A stretch of DNA of 64,000 bases, taken from contig JAUMFO010000013.1 in NCBI GenBank assembly GCA_032119795.1, positions 62,001-126,000 on the forward strand, in the 5' to 3' direction. A program made the translations under genes and the position numbers. The notes beneath the pieces were generated by a model that did not search any database, was not told the DNA's origin, and saw nothing but the letters and a program-made list of their open reading frames with translations. Shown here piece by piece: positions 41,532 through 49,790 of this stretch (positions are counted from its first letter, which is position 1; the number at the start of each line of letters is the position of its first letter). This stretch comes from JAGIBJ01 sp032119795 (GTDB taxonomy: Bacteria; Actinomycetota; Thermoleophilia; Solirubrobacterales; Solirubrobacteraceae).

Positions 41532-42908
41532 ATGCTCCCGCGCTCCCTCCCTCGCCTGAGCCTTGTCGCTTGCACCCTCACGATGGTGTCGATCGGCGGG
41601 CCCCTCACCGCCGCTTCCGCACGCACCCATAACGGCACGCGCCAGGGCGAGACGATCCGCGGCACCGAGAACGCCGACCGCATGTATGGCGAGATGGGCA
41701 ACGACAAGCTCTTCGGCAACGGCGGCGACGACGCGATGGATGGCGGCTTTGGCGCCGACCGCATGCTCGGCGGCTTCGGCAATGACGTGCTGACGGGAGA
41801 CATCGGCCTCGACAAGATGTATGGCCAGGACGGCAACGACGACCTCGTCGGCGGCCAGGCCGGCGACTACCTCTTCGGCGGCAACGGCGACGACAAACTC
41901 GACGGCGGCGACGGCCTCGACTTCCTCTACGGCGGCCCCGGCAACGACTTCATCGTCGAGCAGGGCTTCGGCGACGACCCGCTGACGGACGGCGGCCCCG
42001 GCGACGACTACATCGACACCAACCGCGGCGCTGACCGCAAGGTCCTCGGCGGCGAGGGCAACGACCTCATCCACGGCGGCAACGGCGACGACCGCGTCGA
42101 CGGCGGCCCCGGCGATGACGTGATCGACCTGGGCGGCGGCACCGACGTCGGCTGGGGCGGCGACGGCAACGACATCATCTCCGGCGGCAAAGGCGGCGGA
42201 GACAAGATCATCGCCGGCGAGGGCGACGACATCGTCTACACCGGCCCGGCGGTCGACGTGACCGACTGCGGCGGCGGCGTCGACACCGTCTACGTCTCGT
42301 CGCTCGGCGAGTCCCGCAAGACCGCGAACTGCGAGAACATCGTCTTCGGCGATCCGGCCGCCGAGTCCCTGGACTTCACGCCGCTGGAGGGCAAGGTCAA
42401 CGCTGGTCTGCTCGTCGGTGGCCAGGCGCTCGCTGACTCCGCGACGCCGGCGAGCCCATACAACAACGTCGGGCCCAAAGGCACGAACAAGAGCGACAAG
42501 CTTGCCGGCGGCAGCAAGGTCGACGTGCTGATCGGCCTCGGCGGCAACGACACGCTCATGGGCTTTGGTGGCAACGACGACTTCGACGCCGGCCCCGGCA
42601 ATGACCGCATGTTTGGCGGCGACGGCAACGACCGTATGTTCCTCGGGATCGGCAACGACTACGCCGACGGCGGCGCGGGCGACGACACCTTCTGGGGCCA
42701 GGCGGGCGCCGACACGATGATCGGCGGCACCGGCAACGACACCATGACCGGCTCCAAAGGCAAGGACAAGTACGACGCCGGCGCCGGCAACGACTTCATC
42801 ATCTCGATCGACGGCATCGCCGAGACCGTCAACTGCGGCCCCGGTTACGACCGCGTCTACGCCGATCGCAAGAAGGACCGGCTCAAGAACTGCGAGAAGG
42901 TGTTGTAG
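41532..42908 (+). CDS. Secreted RTX-type calcium-binding repeat protein (tandem copy 1)
   Basis: 458 residues. A signal peptide (PRSLPRLSLVACTLTMVSIG) is followed by two RTX beta-roll blocks, about residues 38-235 and 335-435, with GGxGxDxhx nonapeptides (GGNGDDKLDGGDGLDFLYGG). Each block ends in a Cys-containing cap: DCGGGVDTVYV...NCENIVFG, and NCGPGYDRVYAD...NCEKVL. Between them is a non-repetitive segment with NAGLLVGGQAL and ATPASPYNN. The following gene has the same architecture. Expected to be exported and to fold on Ca2+ outside the cell; no enzymatic domain is visible. Confidence 0.88.
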   Translation: MLPRSLPRLSLVACTLTMVSIGGPLTAASARTHNGTRQGETIRGTENADRMYGEMGNDKLFGNGGDDAMDGGFGADRMLGGFGNDVLTGDIGLDKMYGQDGNDDLVGGQAGDYLFGGNGDDKLDGGDGLDFLYGGPGNDFIVEQGFGDDPLTDGGPGDDYIDTNRGADRKVLGGEGNDLIHGGNGDDRVDGGPGDDVIDLGGGTDVGWGGDGNDIISGGKGGGDKIIAGEGDDIVYTGPAVDVTDCGGGVDTVYVSSLGESRKTANCENIVFGDPAAESLDFTPLEGKVNAGLLVGGQALADSATPASPYNNVGPKGTNKSDKLAGGSKVDVLIGLGGNDTLMGFGGNDDFDAGPGNDRMFGGDGNDRMFLGIGNDYADGGAGDDTFWGQAGADTMIGGTGNDTMTGSKGKDKYDAGAGNDFIISIDGIAETVNCGPGYDRVYADRKKDRLKNCEKVL

Positions 42909-42917
42909 GGAGGCCGC

Positions 42918-42940
42918 AACCCTGGGCCTTCCCTAGGGTT
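42918..42940 (+). terminator. Hairpin between the two RTX genes
   Basis: AACCCT pairs with AGGGTT (stem extended by GGG/CCC across one bulged T, loop CCTT), nine bases after the copy 1 stop and followed by TTCTC-like sequence. It is a candidate terminator or processing site between the tandem genes. Confidence 0.5.
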
Positions 42941-42942
42941 CT

Positions 42943-42959
42943 CGGGACTAGATGTCCCG
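42943..42959 (+). promoter_or_regulatory. Hairpin enclosing the start codon of RTX copy 2
   Basis: CGGGAC (42943-42948) pairs with GTCCCG (42954-42959); the ATG at 42952-42954 lies in the loop and the first stem base. No good Shine-Dalgarno sequence precedes it. Folding would limit ribosome access. Confidence 0.4.
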
Positions 42960-44325
42960 GCTCCCGCTCCCCCGCTCCGCAATCCTTCTGATCCTCGCGG
43001 GCGCGATCACCGCCACCGGTCCGATCTCCGCCTCCGAGGCTGCGCTGCGTGAGGGCACCCGCAAACCCGACGTGATGCGCGGCAAGGCCACGGCCGACAC
43101 GATGTATGGCGAGCTCGGCAACGACCGCCTCTACGGCGGTGCTGGCGACGACACCATCGACGGTGGGCTTGGGCGCGATCAGCTGTTTGGCGGCGTCGGC
43201 AACGACCTGATCGACGGCTCGCTCCATGACGACACCATCCATGGCGGCGTCGGCAACGACGTGCTCGATGGCGGCGTCGACGGCGACCGCATCTACGGCG
43301 ACGCTGGCGACGACAAGATCGACGGCGGCGACGGCCTCGACTTCCTCTACGGCGGCCCCGGCAACGACTTCATCGTCGAGGCGGGGTTCGGCGACGACCC
43401 GCTGCTCGACGGCGGCCCCGGAGACGACTACCTCGACAGCAACCGCGGCGCCGACCGTCTCGTCCTTGGCGGGGAGGGCAACGACCTGATCCTGACGGGC
43501 AACGGCGACGACAATGCCGAGGGCGGCCCGGGCGACGACGTGATCGACACCGGCCCCGGCAACGACACGCTCAAGGGCGGCGACGGCAACGACGTCCTGT
43601 CAGGCGGCCACGGTGGCTTTGAAGTGTTCGAGGGCGGCGCCGGTGACGACGTGATCTACACGGGCGACCAGTTCGATCGCGTCGACTGCGGCGAGGGCAA
43701 CGACACCGTCTACGTGTCCGGGCCCGCCGAGGGCAAGCAGACGGTGGGCTGCGAGACCGTCGTCCTCGGCGACCCAGCCGCGGAGGACCCTGAGTTCTCG
43801 CCAATGAACGGCCGCCAGAACGCTGGCTTGCTCGTCGGTGGCGCGACGCTCGCCGCGAAGGCGACGCCGGCTAGCCCCGGCAACGATCTGGGCCTGCGAG
43901 GCACGGAGGGCCCGGACCAGCTGATCGGGTCGACGATCGTCGACGTGCTCGTGTCGTATGAGGGCAACGACGTGCTCTACGGCTTCGACGGCGACGACGA
44001 CTTCGACGCGGGCGCCGGCGACGACGAGCTCTACGGCGGCCCCGGCGACGACGACCTGTTCCTCGGGATCGGCCACGACTTCGCCGACGGCGGCCGCGGC
44101 GACGACATGTTCTGGGGCCAGCTCGGCAACGACACGATTCTCGGCGGCGCCGGCAACGACACCATCCTCGGCGGCCGCGGCCGCGACACCATCAAGGCCG
44201 GCCCCGGCGACGACTTCATCGACGACCACGACGGCGAACGCGACACCATCGACTGCGGCACCGGCTACGACCGGGTTTACGCCGATCGAGGCGACACGCT
44301 GCGGGGGTGCGAGACGGTGCTGTAG
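42952..44325 (+). CDS. Secreted RTX-type calcium-binding repeat protein (tandem copy 2)
   Basis: 457 residues, paralog of the preceding gene with the same order: signal peptide (RSAILLILAGAITATG), RTX block, Cys cap (DCGEGNDTVYV...GCETVVLG), conserved segment with NAGLLVGGATL and ATPASPGND, second RTX block, terminal cap DCGTGYDRVYAD...GCETVL. Long identical stretches (GGDGLDFLYGGPGNDFIVE) indicate recent duplication or gene conversion. ATG at 42952, inside a short hairpin. Function is presumably Ca2+-dependent surface or matrix binding, by analogy. Confidence 0.88.
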   Translation: MSRLPLPRSAILLILAGAITATGPISASEAALREGTRKPDVMRGKATADTMYGELGNDRLYGGAGDDTIDGGLGRDQLFGGVGNDLIDGSLHDDTIHGGVGNDVLDGGVDGDRIYGDAGDDKIDGGDGLDFLYGGPGNDFIVEAGFGDDPLLDGGPGDDYLDSNRGADRLVLGGEGNDLILTGNGDDNAEGGPGDDVIDTGPGNDTLKGGDGNDVLSGGHGGFEVFEGGAGDDVIYTGDQFDRVDCGEGNDTVYVSGPAEGKQTVGCETVVLGDPAAEDPEFSPMNGRQNAGLLVGGATLAAKATPASPGNDLGLRGTEGPDQLIGSTIVDVLVSYEGNDVLYGFDGDDDFDAGAGDDELYGGPGDDDLFLGIGHDFADGGRGDDMFWGQLGNDTILGGAGNDTILGGRGRDTIKAGPGDDFIDDHDGERDTIDCGTGYDRVYADRGDTLRGCETVL

Positions 44326-44344
44326 GCAAGGCAGCCTCCAGTCG

Positions 44345-44719
44345 TCATCGACGCGAAGCCTGATCGATAAGTGACACAGCGATGATGACCCCGAGCGCCG
44401 CCGCGCACCCATAGAGGTTCCAGTCGCTCTGCGTATAGACCCCCCAGATCGCGCTCGGTAGACCAACGCCCGCGACGAAATGTCCCAAAAGGTCAACGGC
44501 CAGGCGCTTACTGAGACGGGCGGAATAGGTAGCAGCGGCCCCCAAGACGGTAAGTACGATGCCGAGGAGCGCGATACGGGAGCCGTCGACATAGTTTTCG
44601 ACTAGGGCAACGGCGGCGTAGAAGCCTGCTACACCTCCGATGGCCGCGGCCGGCAAGACGAGGTGACCAGAAAACCGCTTTGTCGCAGCATGAGTTCTTG
44701 ACGTTGCCAGTTCTCCCAC
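44345..44719 (-). CDS. Small polytopic membrane protein, AT-richer than its neighbours
   Basis: 124 residues with about four hydrophobic helices (LVLPAAAIGGVAGFYAAVAL, IALLGIVLTVLGAAATYSA, HFVAGVGLPSAIWGVY, GCAAALGVIIAVSLI). No family recognised. The DNA here is visibly less GC-rich and uses rarer codons (for example ATA, TTA, AAA-rich stretches on either strand) than the flanks, suggesting acquisition by transfer. GTG start at 44719, with AAGG a few bases upstream. It converges on RTX copy 2 with a 19-base gap. Confidence 0.6.
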   Translation of the reverse strand: MGELATSRTHAATKRFSGHLVLPAAAIGGVAGFYAAVALVENYVDGSRIALLGIVLTVLGAAATYSARLSKRLAVDLLGHFVAGVGLPSAIWGVYTQSDWNLYGCAAALGVIIAVSLIDQASRR

Positions 44720-44856
44720 GCACCTTGCATCGGGTTTGATCGGTGAAGCCTTGACCCAATTGGGCGTGCTGCGTCGTCGAATTCCCCCGACCTGCGGCTT
44801 GCCGCTACTCGCGGCGTCGCTGAGGCATACCCGCGGGCTGAAGAACTAGCGTCCCC

Positions 44857-45783
44857 TCAGTACGGCATTCGCCGGATCACCTTGCCGGAGGCGTCGAGCC
44901 ACTCGTACGTCCCGGACTTCAGCTGGCCTGACTTGGGCGGGCGCAGCTGCGCGCCGCGGCCGGTGTCGGAGCCGTCCTGGGGGAGATCGCGGCCTGGTGC
45001 AAGCAGCTCGTAGGCGTTGTTGACCACGCGTCCGGTGACGGTCTGCCCGTCGCGCGTCGTCGCGCGGACGGCCGCGACACCGTCGGGGACGATCCCGTTG
45101 ACGCGGCCCCAGATTCCCGAGTTCAGCCCCTTCATGCGGACGACATGCGACGAGCCGCAGGCTCCGCCACCGGTGACGCGGTCAACGAGGTCGGCCGGTC
45201 GCTCGGGCACCAAGAGCCTTCCGTCTCGTCCCTGCCGTGGTGGGAAATTGGGTGGCGGCGCCCCCTCCGGCCACGAATCGGAGATCGCCGCGAGACAGAA
45301 CTCCTGCGGAGCCATACCCGGCGGCAAACCCTTGACCCGGCGAGTGTCCTGCGGAATCAGGAACAGCGACGCGCGCCTCACGGCGCCGTATCGGCGACTG
45401 CCGCTGACGATCATCGGCCCGACCTCGACCTCGCGCAGGAACCGGATGTAGCCGAGGCGCACGTTGGCCTGGCGGTAGCGCTTCAAGTAGGCCGTCACCA
45501 ACGGCGAGCGGTCGGCGTCGGTCTGAGGGCGCCGCAGCACGGCGAGGGTGCCGATCTGGTCGGCCGGTGGCGGCTCGAGAGTCACCGGCGGGTCGGGATC
45601 GCCACCGAACGGGTTCCACGGCACCTCGGGCGCCACGGCCGCCACGGCCGTCCCGCCGATCGCGAGGACCACCAGGCCGGTGCCGAGCACGCGCGGCAGC
45701 ATCCAGCGGCGTCGCAGGCGCCTGCGCGCCACCGCGGCGGTGAGGCCGTCCAGCACCTCCGGCATAAGCGGCTGGCGGCTCAT
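44857..45783 (-). CDS. Single-span membrane protein coupled to ECF sigma factor, putative sigma regulator
   Basis: 308 residues: a short cytoplasmic N-terminus (about 28 residues, basic ARRRLRRRW), one membrane helix (about 30-50), then an extracytoplasmic domain of about 255 residues with LREVEVGPMIVSG, CLAAISDSWPEG, GACGSSHVVRMKG and a repeat-like ending TYEWLDASGKVIRR. Its ATG overlaps the sigma TGA by four bases, the normal position of an anti-sigma factor. It lacks a zinc-type anti-sigma domain, and the cytoplasmic part looks too small for the usual fold. Role inferred from position. Confidence 0.65.
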   Translation of the reverse strand: MSRQPLMPEVLDGLTAAVARRRLRRRWMLPRVLGTGLVVLAIGGTAVAAVAPEVPWNPFGGDPDPPVTLEPPPADQIGTLAVLRRPQTDADRSPLVTAYLKRYRQANVRLGYIRFLREVEVGPMIVSGSRRYGAVRRASLFLIPQDTRRVKGLPPGMAPQEFCLAAISDSWPEGAPPPNFPPRQGRDGRLLVPERPADLVDRVTGGGACGSSHVVRMKGLNSGIWGRVNGIVPDGVAAVRATTRDGQTVTGRVVNNAYELLAPGRDLPQDGSDTGRGAQLRPPKSGQLKSGTYEWLDASGKVIRRMPY

Positions 45784-46328
45784 GGCCGACCTCCTTCGAT
45801 CGACGCACGCAATCTCGTCAGTCCGCGGCTCACGCGCTGGCGGACGGTGGCCTCCGGCACGTCGAACGCGGCCGCGAGTTCCTCGTAGGGGCGTTCGTCG
45901 AGGACGAAGCCGACGACGGCTTCGCGCTGGCTCTCGGTCAGCCCGGCCAGCGCTTGGAGCACCGGTCCGCCCGGATCCTCCGGATCGAGCAAGCCGTCGA
46001 CGCGCTCGATCGAGGCGTAGCTGAGCGGCTCACGCTCCATGCCGAGTTTGGCCTGCGCCCGGGCCTCCACACGCCCACGGCGCAGCATGTGCAGATGGTG
46101 GTTGCGGGCGATGCCCAAGAGCCAGCCGACGGCGGTCCCGTCTCCCGCGAACTGGCGAGCGCTCGTCAGCGCCGTCGCAAACGTCTCCGCGGTGAGATCA
46201 GCCGCGACCTCCGCGTCACGGGTTCGCCGACGCAGGTAGCCAGCAATGACGGCCTCGTGCCGCAGATAGAACTCGGCGAACGCGTCGGGCTGGCGCGGCG
46301 CGAGCTGCAACAGCTCGGCGTCGGTCAT
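45780..46328 (-). CDS. ECF-type RNA polymerase sigma factor
   Basis: 182 residues with sigma region 2 (PDAFAEFYLRHEAVIAGYLR, DAEVAADLTAETFATAL, GWLLGIARNHHLHMLRRGR) and region 4 (LTESQREAVVGFVLDERPYE, FDVPEATVRQRVSRGLTRLR). There is no region 1.1 or 3, so it is an extracytoplasmic-function sigma. The ATG at 46328 (TDAELLQLAPRQ) is preferred over one at 46349, because the latter falls between the -35 and -10 of a strong ECF promoter. Coupled by ATGA to a membrane partner. Confidence 0.92.
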   Translation of the reverse strand: MTDAELLQLAPRQPDAFAEFYLRHEAVIAGYLRRRTRDAEVAADLTAETFATALTSARQFAGDGTAVGWLLGIARNHHLHMLRRGRVEARAQAKLGMEREPLSYASIERVDGLLDPEDPGGPVLQALAGLTESQREAVVGFVLDERPYEELAAAFDVPEATVRQRVSRGLTRLRASIEGGRP

Positions 46329-46339
46329 CGAAGGCCAGG

Positions 46340-46364
46340 AACGAGGCATCTACAACGAGGTTCC
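46340..46364 (-). promoter_or_regulatory. ECF-type promoter in front of the sigma gene
   Basis: Read on the minus strand: GGAAC at 46364-46360, a 16-base spacer, CGTT at 46343-46340. This matches the classical ECF -35/-10 pattern with correct spacing. Transcription would start about five bases before the ATG at 46328, giving an almost leaderless mRNA and implying that the sigma factor transcribes its own gene. Confidence 0.65.
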
Positions 46365-46485
46365 CCGAACCCGGCCGGTTGTGACACCCGAGCGAGAAAG
46401 AACGCGGTGGGGCCAACTCCCGTTCTCTACCGGCGCACTACACCCGTAGGTGACGGGAGTTCGCCGGCGTCGGCGCGTTTGCGGC

Positions 46486-47166
46486 CTACGCCGCGCCGGC
46501 CTTGGCTGCCGCCAGGATCTCTTGGTAGGCGGCGCCCGGGTCGGGCTTGCTGAAGATCGCGGAGCCGGCGACGAGCCAGTGGGCGCCAGCGCGGGTGGCC
46601 TGCGGGGCACTGTCGACGTCGATGCCGCCGTCGACCTGGACGATGGTGTTGGCCTGCACGGCGCTCGCGATCGTCGCCGTCTTGGGGATCGTGGCCTGGA
46701 TCAGCTTCTGGCCGCCCCAGCCCGGGTTGACGGTCATGCAGAGGGCCAGGTCGAGCGCCTCGCGGGTGACCTCGATCGAGCCGATCGGTGTGCCCGGGCA
46801 GACGGCGAGTCCGGCCGCCACGCCCAGTTCGCGCAGCTGCTGGAGCACGCGGTGGATGTGCGGCGTGGCCTCGGCGTGGAAGGTCACGCCGTTGGCCCCA
46901 GCCTTCGCGAAATCGGCGACGTGGCGCTCGGGCGCGTCGATCATCAGGTGCACGTCGAGGTAGACGTCATCCGGCAGGCGATCCCGCAGCGCGGACACGA
47001 TCTGGGCACCAAAGGTGATCGGCGGGACGAACGTGCCGTCCATGACGTCGCAGTGGATGATCCGGGCACCCGCCGCAACGACCTCCTCGACAGCCTCACC
47101 CAGCGCCGCGAAATCGGCGGAGAGGATCGAGGGAAGGACCTGGATGGAGGGCTCAGGGGCGGTCAT
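46486..47166 (-). CDS. rpe: Ribulose-phosphate 3-epimerase
   Basis: 226 residues, a TIM barrel interconverting ribulose 5-phosphate and xylulose 5-phosphate in the pentose phosphate pathway. Motifs: VLPSILSADFAALGE, HCDVMDGTFVPPITFG (metal His/Asp), DVHLMIDAPERH, MTVNPGWGGQKLI and VQVDGGIDVDSA. The ATG at 47166 is chosen on homology; the open frame continues further upstream. It often lies downstream of rsmB; here a diguanylate-cyclase gene and two others separate them. Confidence 0.96.
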   Translation of the reverse strand: MTAPEPSIQVLPSILSADFAALGEAVEEVVAAGARIIHCDVMDGTFVPPITFGAQIVSALRDRLPDDVYLDVHLMIDAPERHVADFAKAGANGVTFHAEATPHIHRVLQQLRELGVAAGLAVCPGTPIGSIEVTREALDLALCMTVNPGWGGQKLIQATIPKTATIASAVQANTIVQVDGGIDVDSAPQATRAGAHWLVAGSAIFSKPDPGAAYQEILAAAKAGAA

Positions 47167-47386
47167 CGCCCGGGGCAGACTACCGGGTGGCCTCACCCTG
47201 GCGTGGCCCCGCGAGCGCCCAGACCAGCCGGGCGCACGAGCGACGACCGGCCACCCGATCGACCGAGAATGAGGGCGATTCACCGCCGACGCCGCGAAAA
47301 TGGTCGAATCACCTCAGTAACGCGGTTATGCCGCCGATCACCTGGGCAAGACCGTCGGCGCCCACCGACGATCCGGCTCCCCCGCC

Positions 47387-49567
47387 ATGCGTCAGGACGA
47401 CCCCGTTCCCAGCCCCCGCACCCGCCCAACGTCGGCCACCGGTCGGCGCCATGGCCCTGCGCACCTGCGCCCCGTCGCTGCGCCACGGGAGGAGTCCGAA
47501 CACCACCTTCCCAAGCACTGGCACCTGGCGTTCGCGCACACCACGCGTGGAATCTCGGTCACGAACCCGCGGACCGGTCTGCTGGAAGCCGTCAACCCGG
47601 CGTTCGCAGCGATGCACGGCGGCGTCCCGTCGGACTTCATCGGCCAGCCCATCTCGTTCGTCTGCACGCCAGACTCCCTCGAGCGGATCCCCGAGCGGGA
47701 GTCGATCGCCCGCACCGACGGCTTCGTCCGCTACGAGACCGAGCACGTCCGCCTCGACGGCACCCGCTTTCCGGCAAGCTGCGAGATCGTCATCGCAACC
47801 GACGAGCACGGCGAGACGCTGCATCGAGTCGCCTACCTCGAAGACCTCACGGAGACTCGCGCCGCCGAACACCGCTCGGCCCGCTCCACCGCACTGTTTG
47901 AGCGCGCCTTCGCCGACGCCCCGATCGGCATGGCCGTCGTCGGACTCGACGGCCGTTGGCTGCGCGTCAACGCCGCCGTCTGCGCCCTGCTCGGCTACAC
48001 CGAAGAGCAGCTCAGAGCGACGACGTTCCAGGAACTGACCCACCCCGACGACGTCGGCGCAGGCCAGCGCTTCGTCGAGCAACTCGTCGCCGGCGGCCCA
48101 GGTACGTACGAGCTGGAGAAGCGCTACCGGCACGCCGATGGCCACTGGATCTGGGCGCAGCTGTCGACGTCGGTCGTCCGCACCGAAGACGACGAGCCAG
48201 ACGTGTTGGTATCGCAGATCGTCGACATCTCCCGCCGCAAACACGACGAGGGTGAGCTTCGGCGCCTCGCAGACACCGATCCGCTGACGGGCATGTGGAA
48301 CCGCTGGCGCTTTGAGGCCGAACTCGCCAAGACCGTCGAGCAATGCCGCGACGGCGAACGCCACGGCGCCCTCGTGCTCATCGACATCGACGGCTTCAAA
48401 CACGTCAACGACTCCTACGGCCACGCCGCAGGCGACCGTCTCCTCGTCGACGTCAGCCGACGTCTGCTGGAGCGCGTCCGCGACACCGACGCCGTCGGCC
48501 GCGTCGCCGGCGACGAGTTCGGCGTCCTGCTGCCGAGCGTCAAGCCTGAGCAGGCCCTCGCGGCCGCTCGCGCGCTGTGCGACCACATCACGGCCGAGCC
48601 GATCGACCTCGGCGACGGCCACTGCGTCACGCCGACCGTCTCGATCGGCGCAACCATGATCGACGGCCGCACCCGCGCGCCGTCAGACGTCTTCGTCGCC
48701 GCCGACATCGCGATGTATGACGCCAAAGACCTCGGTCGCAACCGCGCCGTGCTCTACGGCGAGGATGAGGCGCGCCACGCCCGGATGAGCAGCGACCTGC
48801 TCTGGTCGCAGCGAATCCGGCGGGCACTGGCTGAGGGGCGTCTCACGCTCTACGCCCAGCCGATCGTGGACCTAGAGACGGGCGCCGTGTTCAAGCACGA
48901 GGTGCTGCTGCGGATGCTCGACGACGACGGCTCAATCATCCCGCCAGGCGTCTTCCTCCCCGCCGCCGAGCGCTTCCGCCTGATCGGAGATATCGACCTC
49001 TGGGTCGTCGGCGAGGCCACCCGCCTTGCCGCAGCTCACCCCCACGCCACCCTCAGCGTGAACCTCTCCGGCTCCTCGGTGACGAACCCAGACATGGTCG
49101 AGCGGATCGAATCGATGATCAAGTCCGCCGGCTGCCGCGGCGACCAGCTCGTCTTTGAGATCACCGAGACCGAGGCGATCGCCAGCATGGAGCAGGCCGG
49201 CCTCCTCTCCGGCCGCCTCTCAGAACTCGGCTGCCGGCTGGCGCTCGACGACTTCGGCGCCGGATTCGCGTCGTTCTACCACCTCAAGGCGCTCCCGCTG
49301 GAGTTCATCAAGCTCGACGGCGAGTTCATCCGAAACCTGCCCGCCAACGGCGACGACCTGCTCGTCGTGCAGGCCGTGCAGGGCGTGGCCGTAGGCATGG
49401 GCCGCACCGTGATCGCCGAGCAGATCGAAGACAAAGCCACCGCCGACGTGCTCGTGCGACTCGGCGTGAAGTACGGCCAGGGCTACCACTTCGCGCGCCC
49501 CGCACCCGCCTTCGAGGTGCTCACGGCCTGCGAGCCTAACCTCGGCCAGATCTCACCCAAACGCTGA
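47387..49567 (+). CDS. PAS-PAS-GGDEF-EAL cyclic-di-GMP signalling protein
   Basis: 726 residues, no membrane segment. Two PAS domains (about 47-155 and 165-285), then a GGDEF domain with LIDIDGFKHVNDSYGHAAGD and an AGDEF active site near residue 373, then an EAL domain. RDTD stands five residues before AGDEF, the layout of a c-di-GMP inhibitory I-site. The EAL domain has EVLLR near 505 plus NLSG, EITET, LDDFGAG, IKLDG and GQGYHFARP, so the phosphodiesterase residues look complete. It may both make and degrade c-di-GMP under PAS control. The N-terminal 45 residues are disordered. Confidence 0.93.
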   Translation: MRQDDPVPSPRTRPTSATGRRHGPAHLRPVAAPREESEHHLPKHWHLAFAHTTRGISVTNPRTGLLEAVNPAFAAMHGGVPSDFIGQPISFVCTPDSLERIPERESIARTDGFVRYETEHVRLDGTRFPASCEIVIATDEHGETLHRVAYLEDLTETRAAEHRSARSTALFERAFADAPIGMAVVGLDGRWLRVNAAVCALLGYTEEQLRATTFQELTHPDDVGAGQRFVEQLVAGGPGTYELEKRYRHADGHWIWAQLSTSVVRTEDDEPDVLVSQIVDISRRKHDEGELRRLADTDPLTGMWNRWRFEAELAKTVEQCRDGERHGALVLIDIDGFKHVNDSYGHAAGDRLLVDVSRRLLERVRDTDAVGRVAGDEFGVLLPSVKPEQALAAARALCDHITAEPIDLGDGHCVTPTVSIGATMIDGRTRAPSDVFVAADIAMYDAKDLGRNRAVLYGEDEARHARMSSDLLWSQRIRRALAEGRLTLYAQPIVDLETGAVFKHEVLLRMLDDDGSIIPPGVFLPAAERFRLIGDIDLWVVGEATRLAAAHPHATLSVNLSGSSVTNPDMVERIESMIKSAGCRGDQLVFEITETEAIASMEQAGLLSGRLSELGCRLALDDFGAGFASFYHLKALPLEFIKLDGEFIRNLPANGDDLLVVQAVQGVAVGMGRTVIAEQIEDKATADVLVRLGVKYGQGYHFARPAPAFEVLTACEPNLGQISPKR

Positions 49568-49581
49568 GCGCAAGCGCTCAG
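49564..49581. terminator. Symmetric bidirectional terminator-like hairpin
   Basis: CTGAGCGC-AA-GCGCTCAG, an 8-base perfect stem, spans both stop codons: TGA of the GGDEF/EAL gene (49565-49567) on plus and TGA of the zinc-ribbon gene (49578-49580) on minus. Confidence 0.45.
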
Positions 49582-49790
49582 ACGGCGCGGAGCAGCGAAG
49601 TGCCGCAAGAGCCGCACTTCGGCAGGGGCGCTGAGGCGGAGCGCACGAGGGTGGAATGCTCGCCGCAGTTCGGGCAGACGGAGACGAGCTCGACCCGGCG
49701 CAGGCACTGGTCGCAGCGGTAGCGCCCCGGGAGGTTGGTCGGTCCGAGCTGGCCGCGGCGGCAGATCGGGCAGGTGCTGCCGGTCGACAT
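49578..49790 (-). CDS. Small zinc-ribbon protein
   Basis: 70 residues with four CxxC knuckles: CPIC (7-10), CDQC (26-29), CPNC (39-42) and CGSC (59-62), enough for two zinc ribbons. It is rubredoxin/YfgJ-like in spacing, but no specific family is assigned. Its ATG at 49790 follows the HAD gene stop without a gap, so it is cotranscribed and translationally linked. Possibly a nucleic-acid or protein adaptor; function unknown. Confidence 0.8.
   Translation of the reverse strand: MSTGSTCPICRRGQLGPTNLPGRYRCDQCLRRVELVSVCPNCGEHSTLVRSASAPLPKCGSCGTSLLRAV

Noticed and set aside
20182..44325. CRISPR-like regular repeats in the RTX genes
   Set aside because: The periodicity is in-frame 27-base coding for GGxGxDxxx nonapeptides, not identical repeats with unique spacers.
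47167..47386. Possible c-di-GMP riboswitch or small RNA before the GGDEF/EAL gene
   Set aside because: Only weak 5-6 base inverted repeats are present and no conserved aptamer pattern; probably just the divergent promoters of rpe and this gene.
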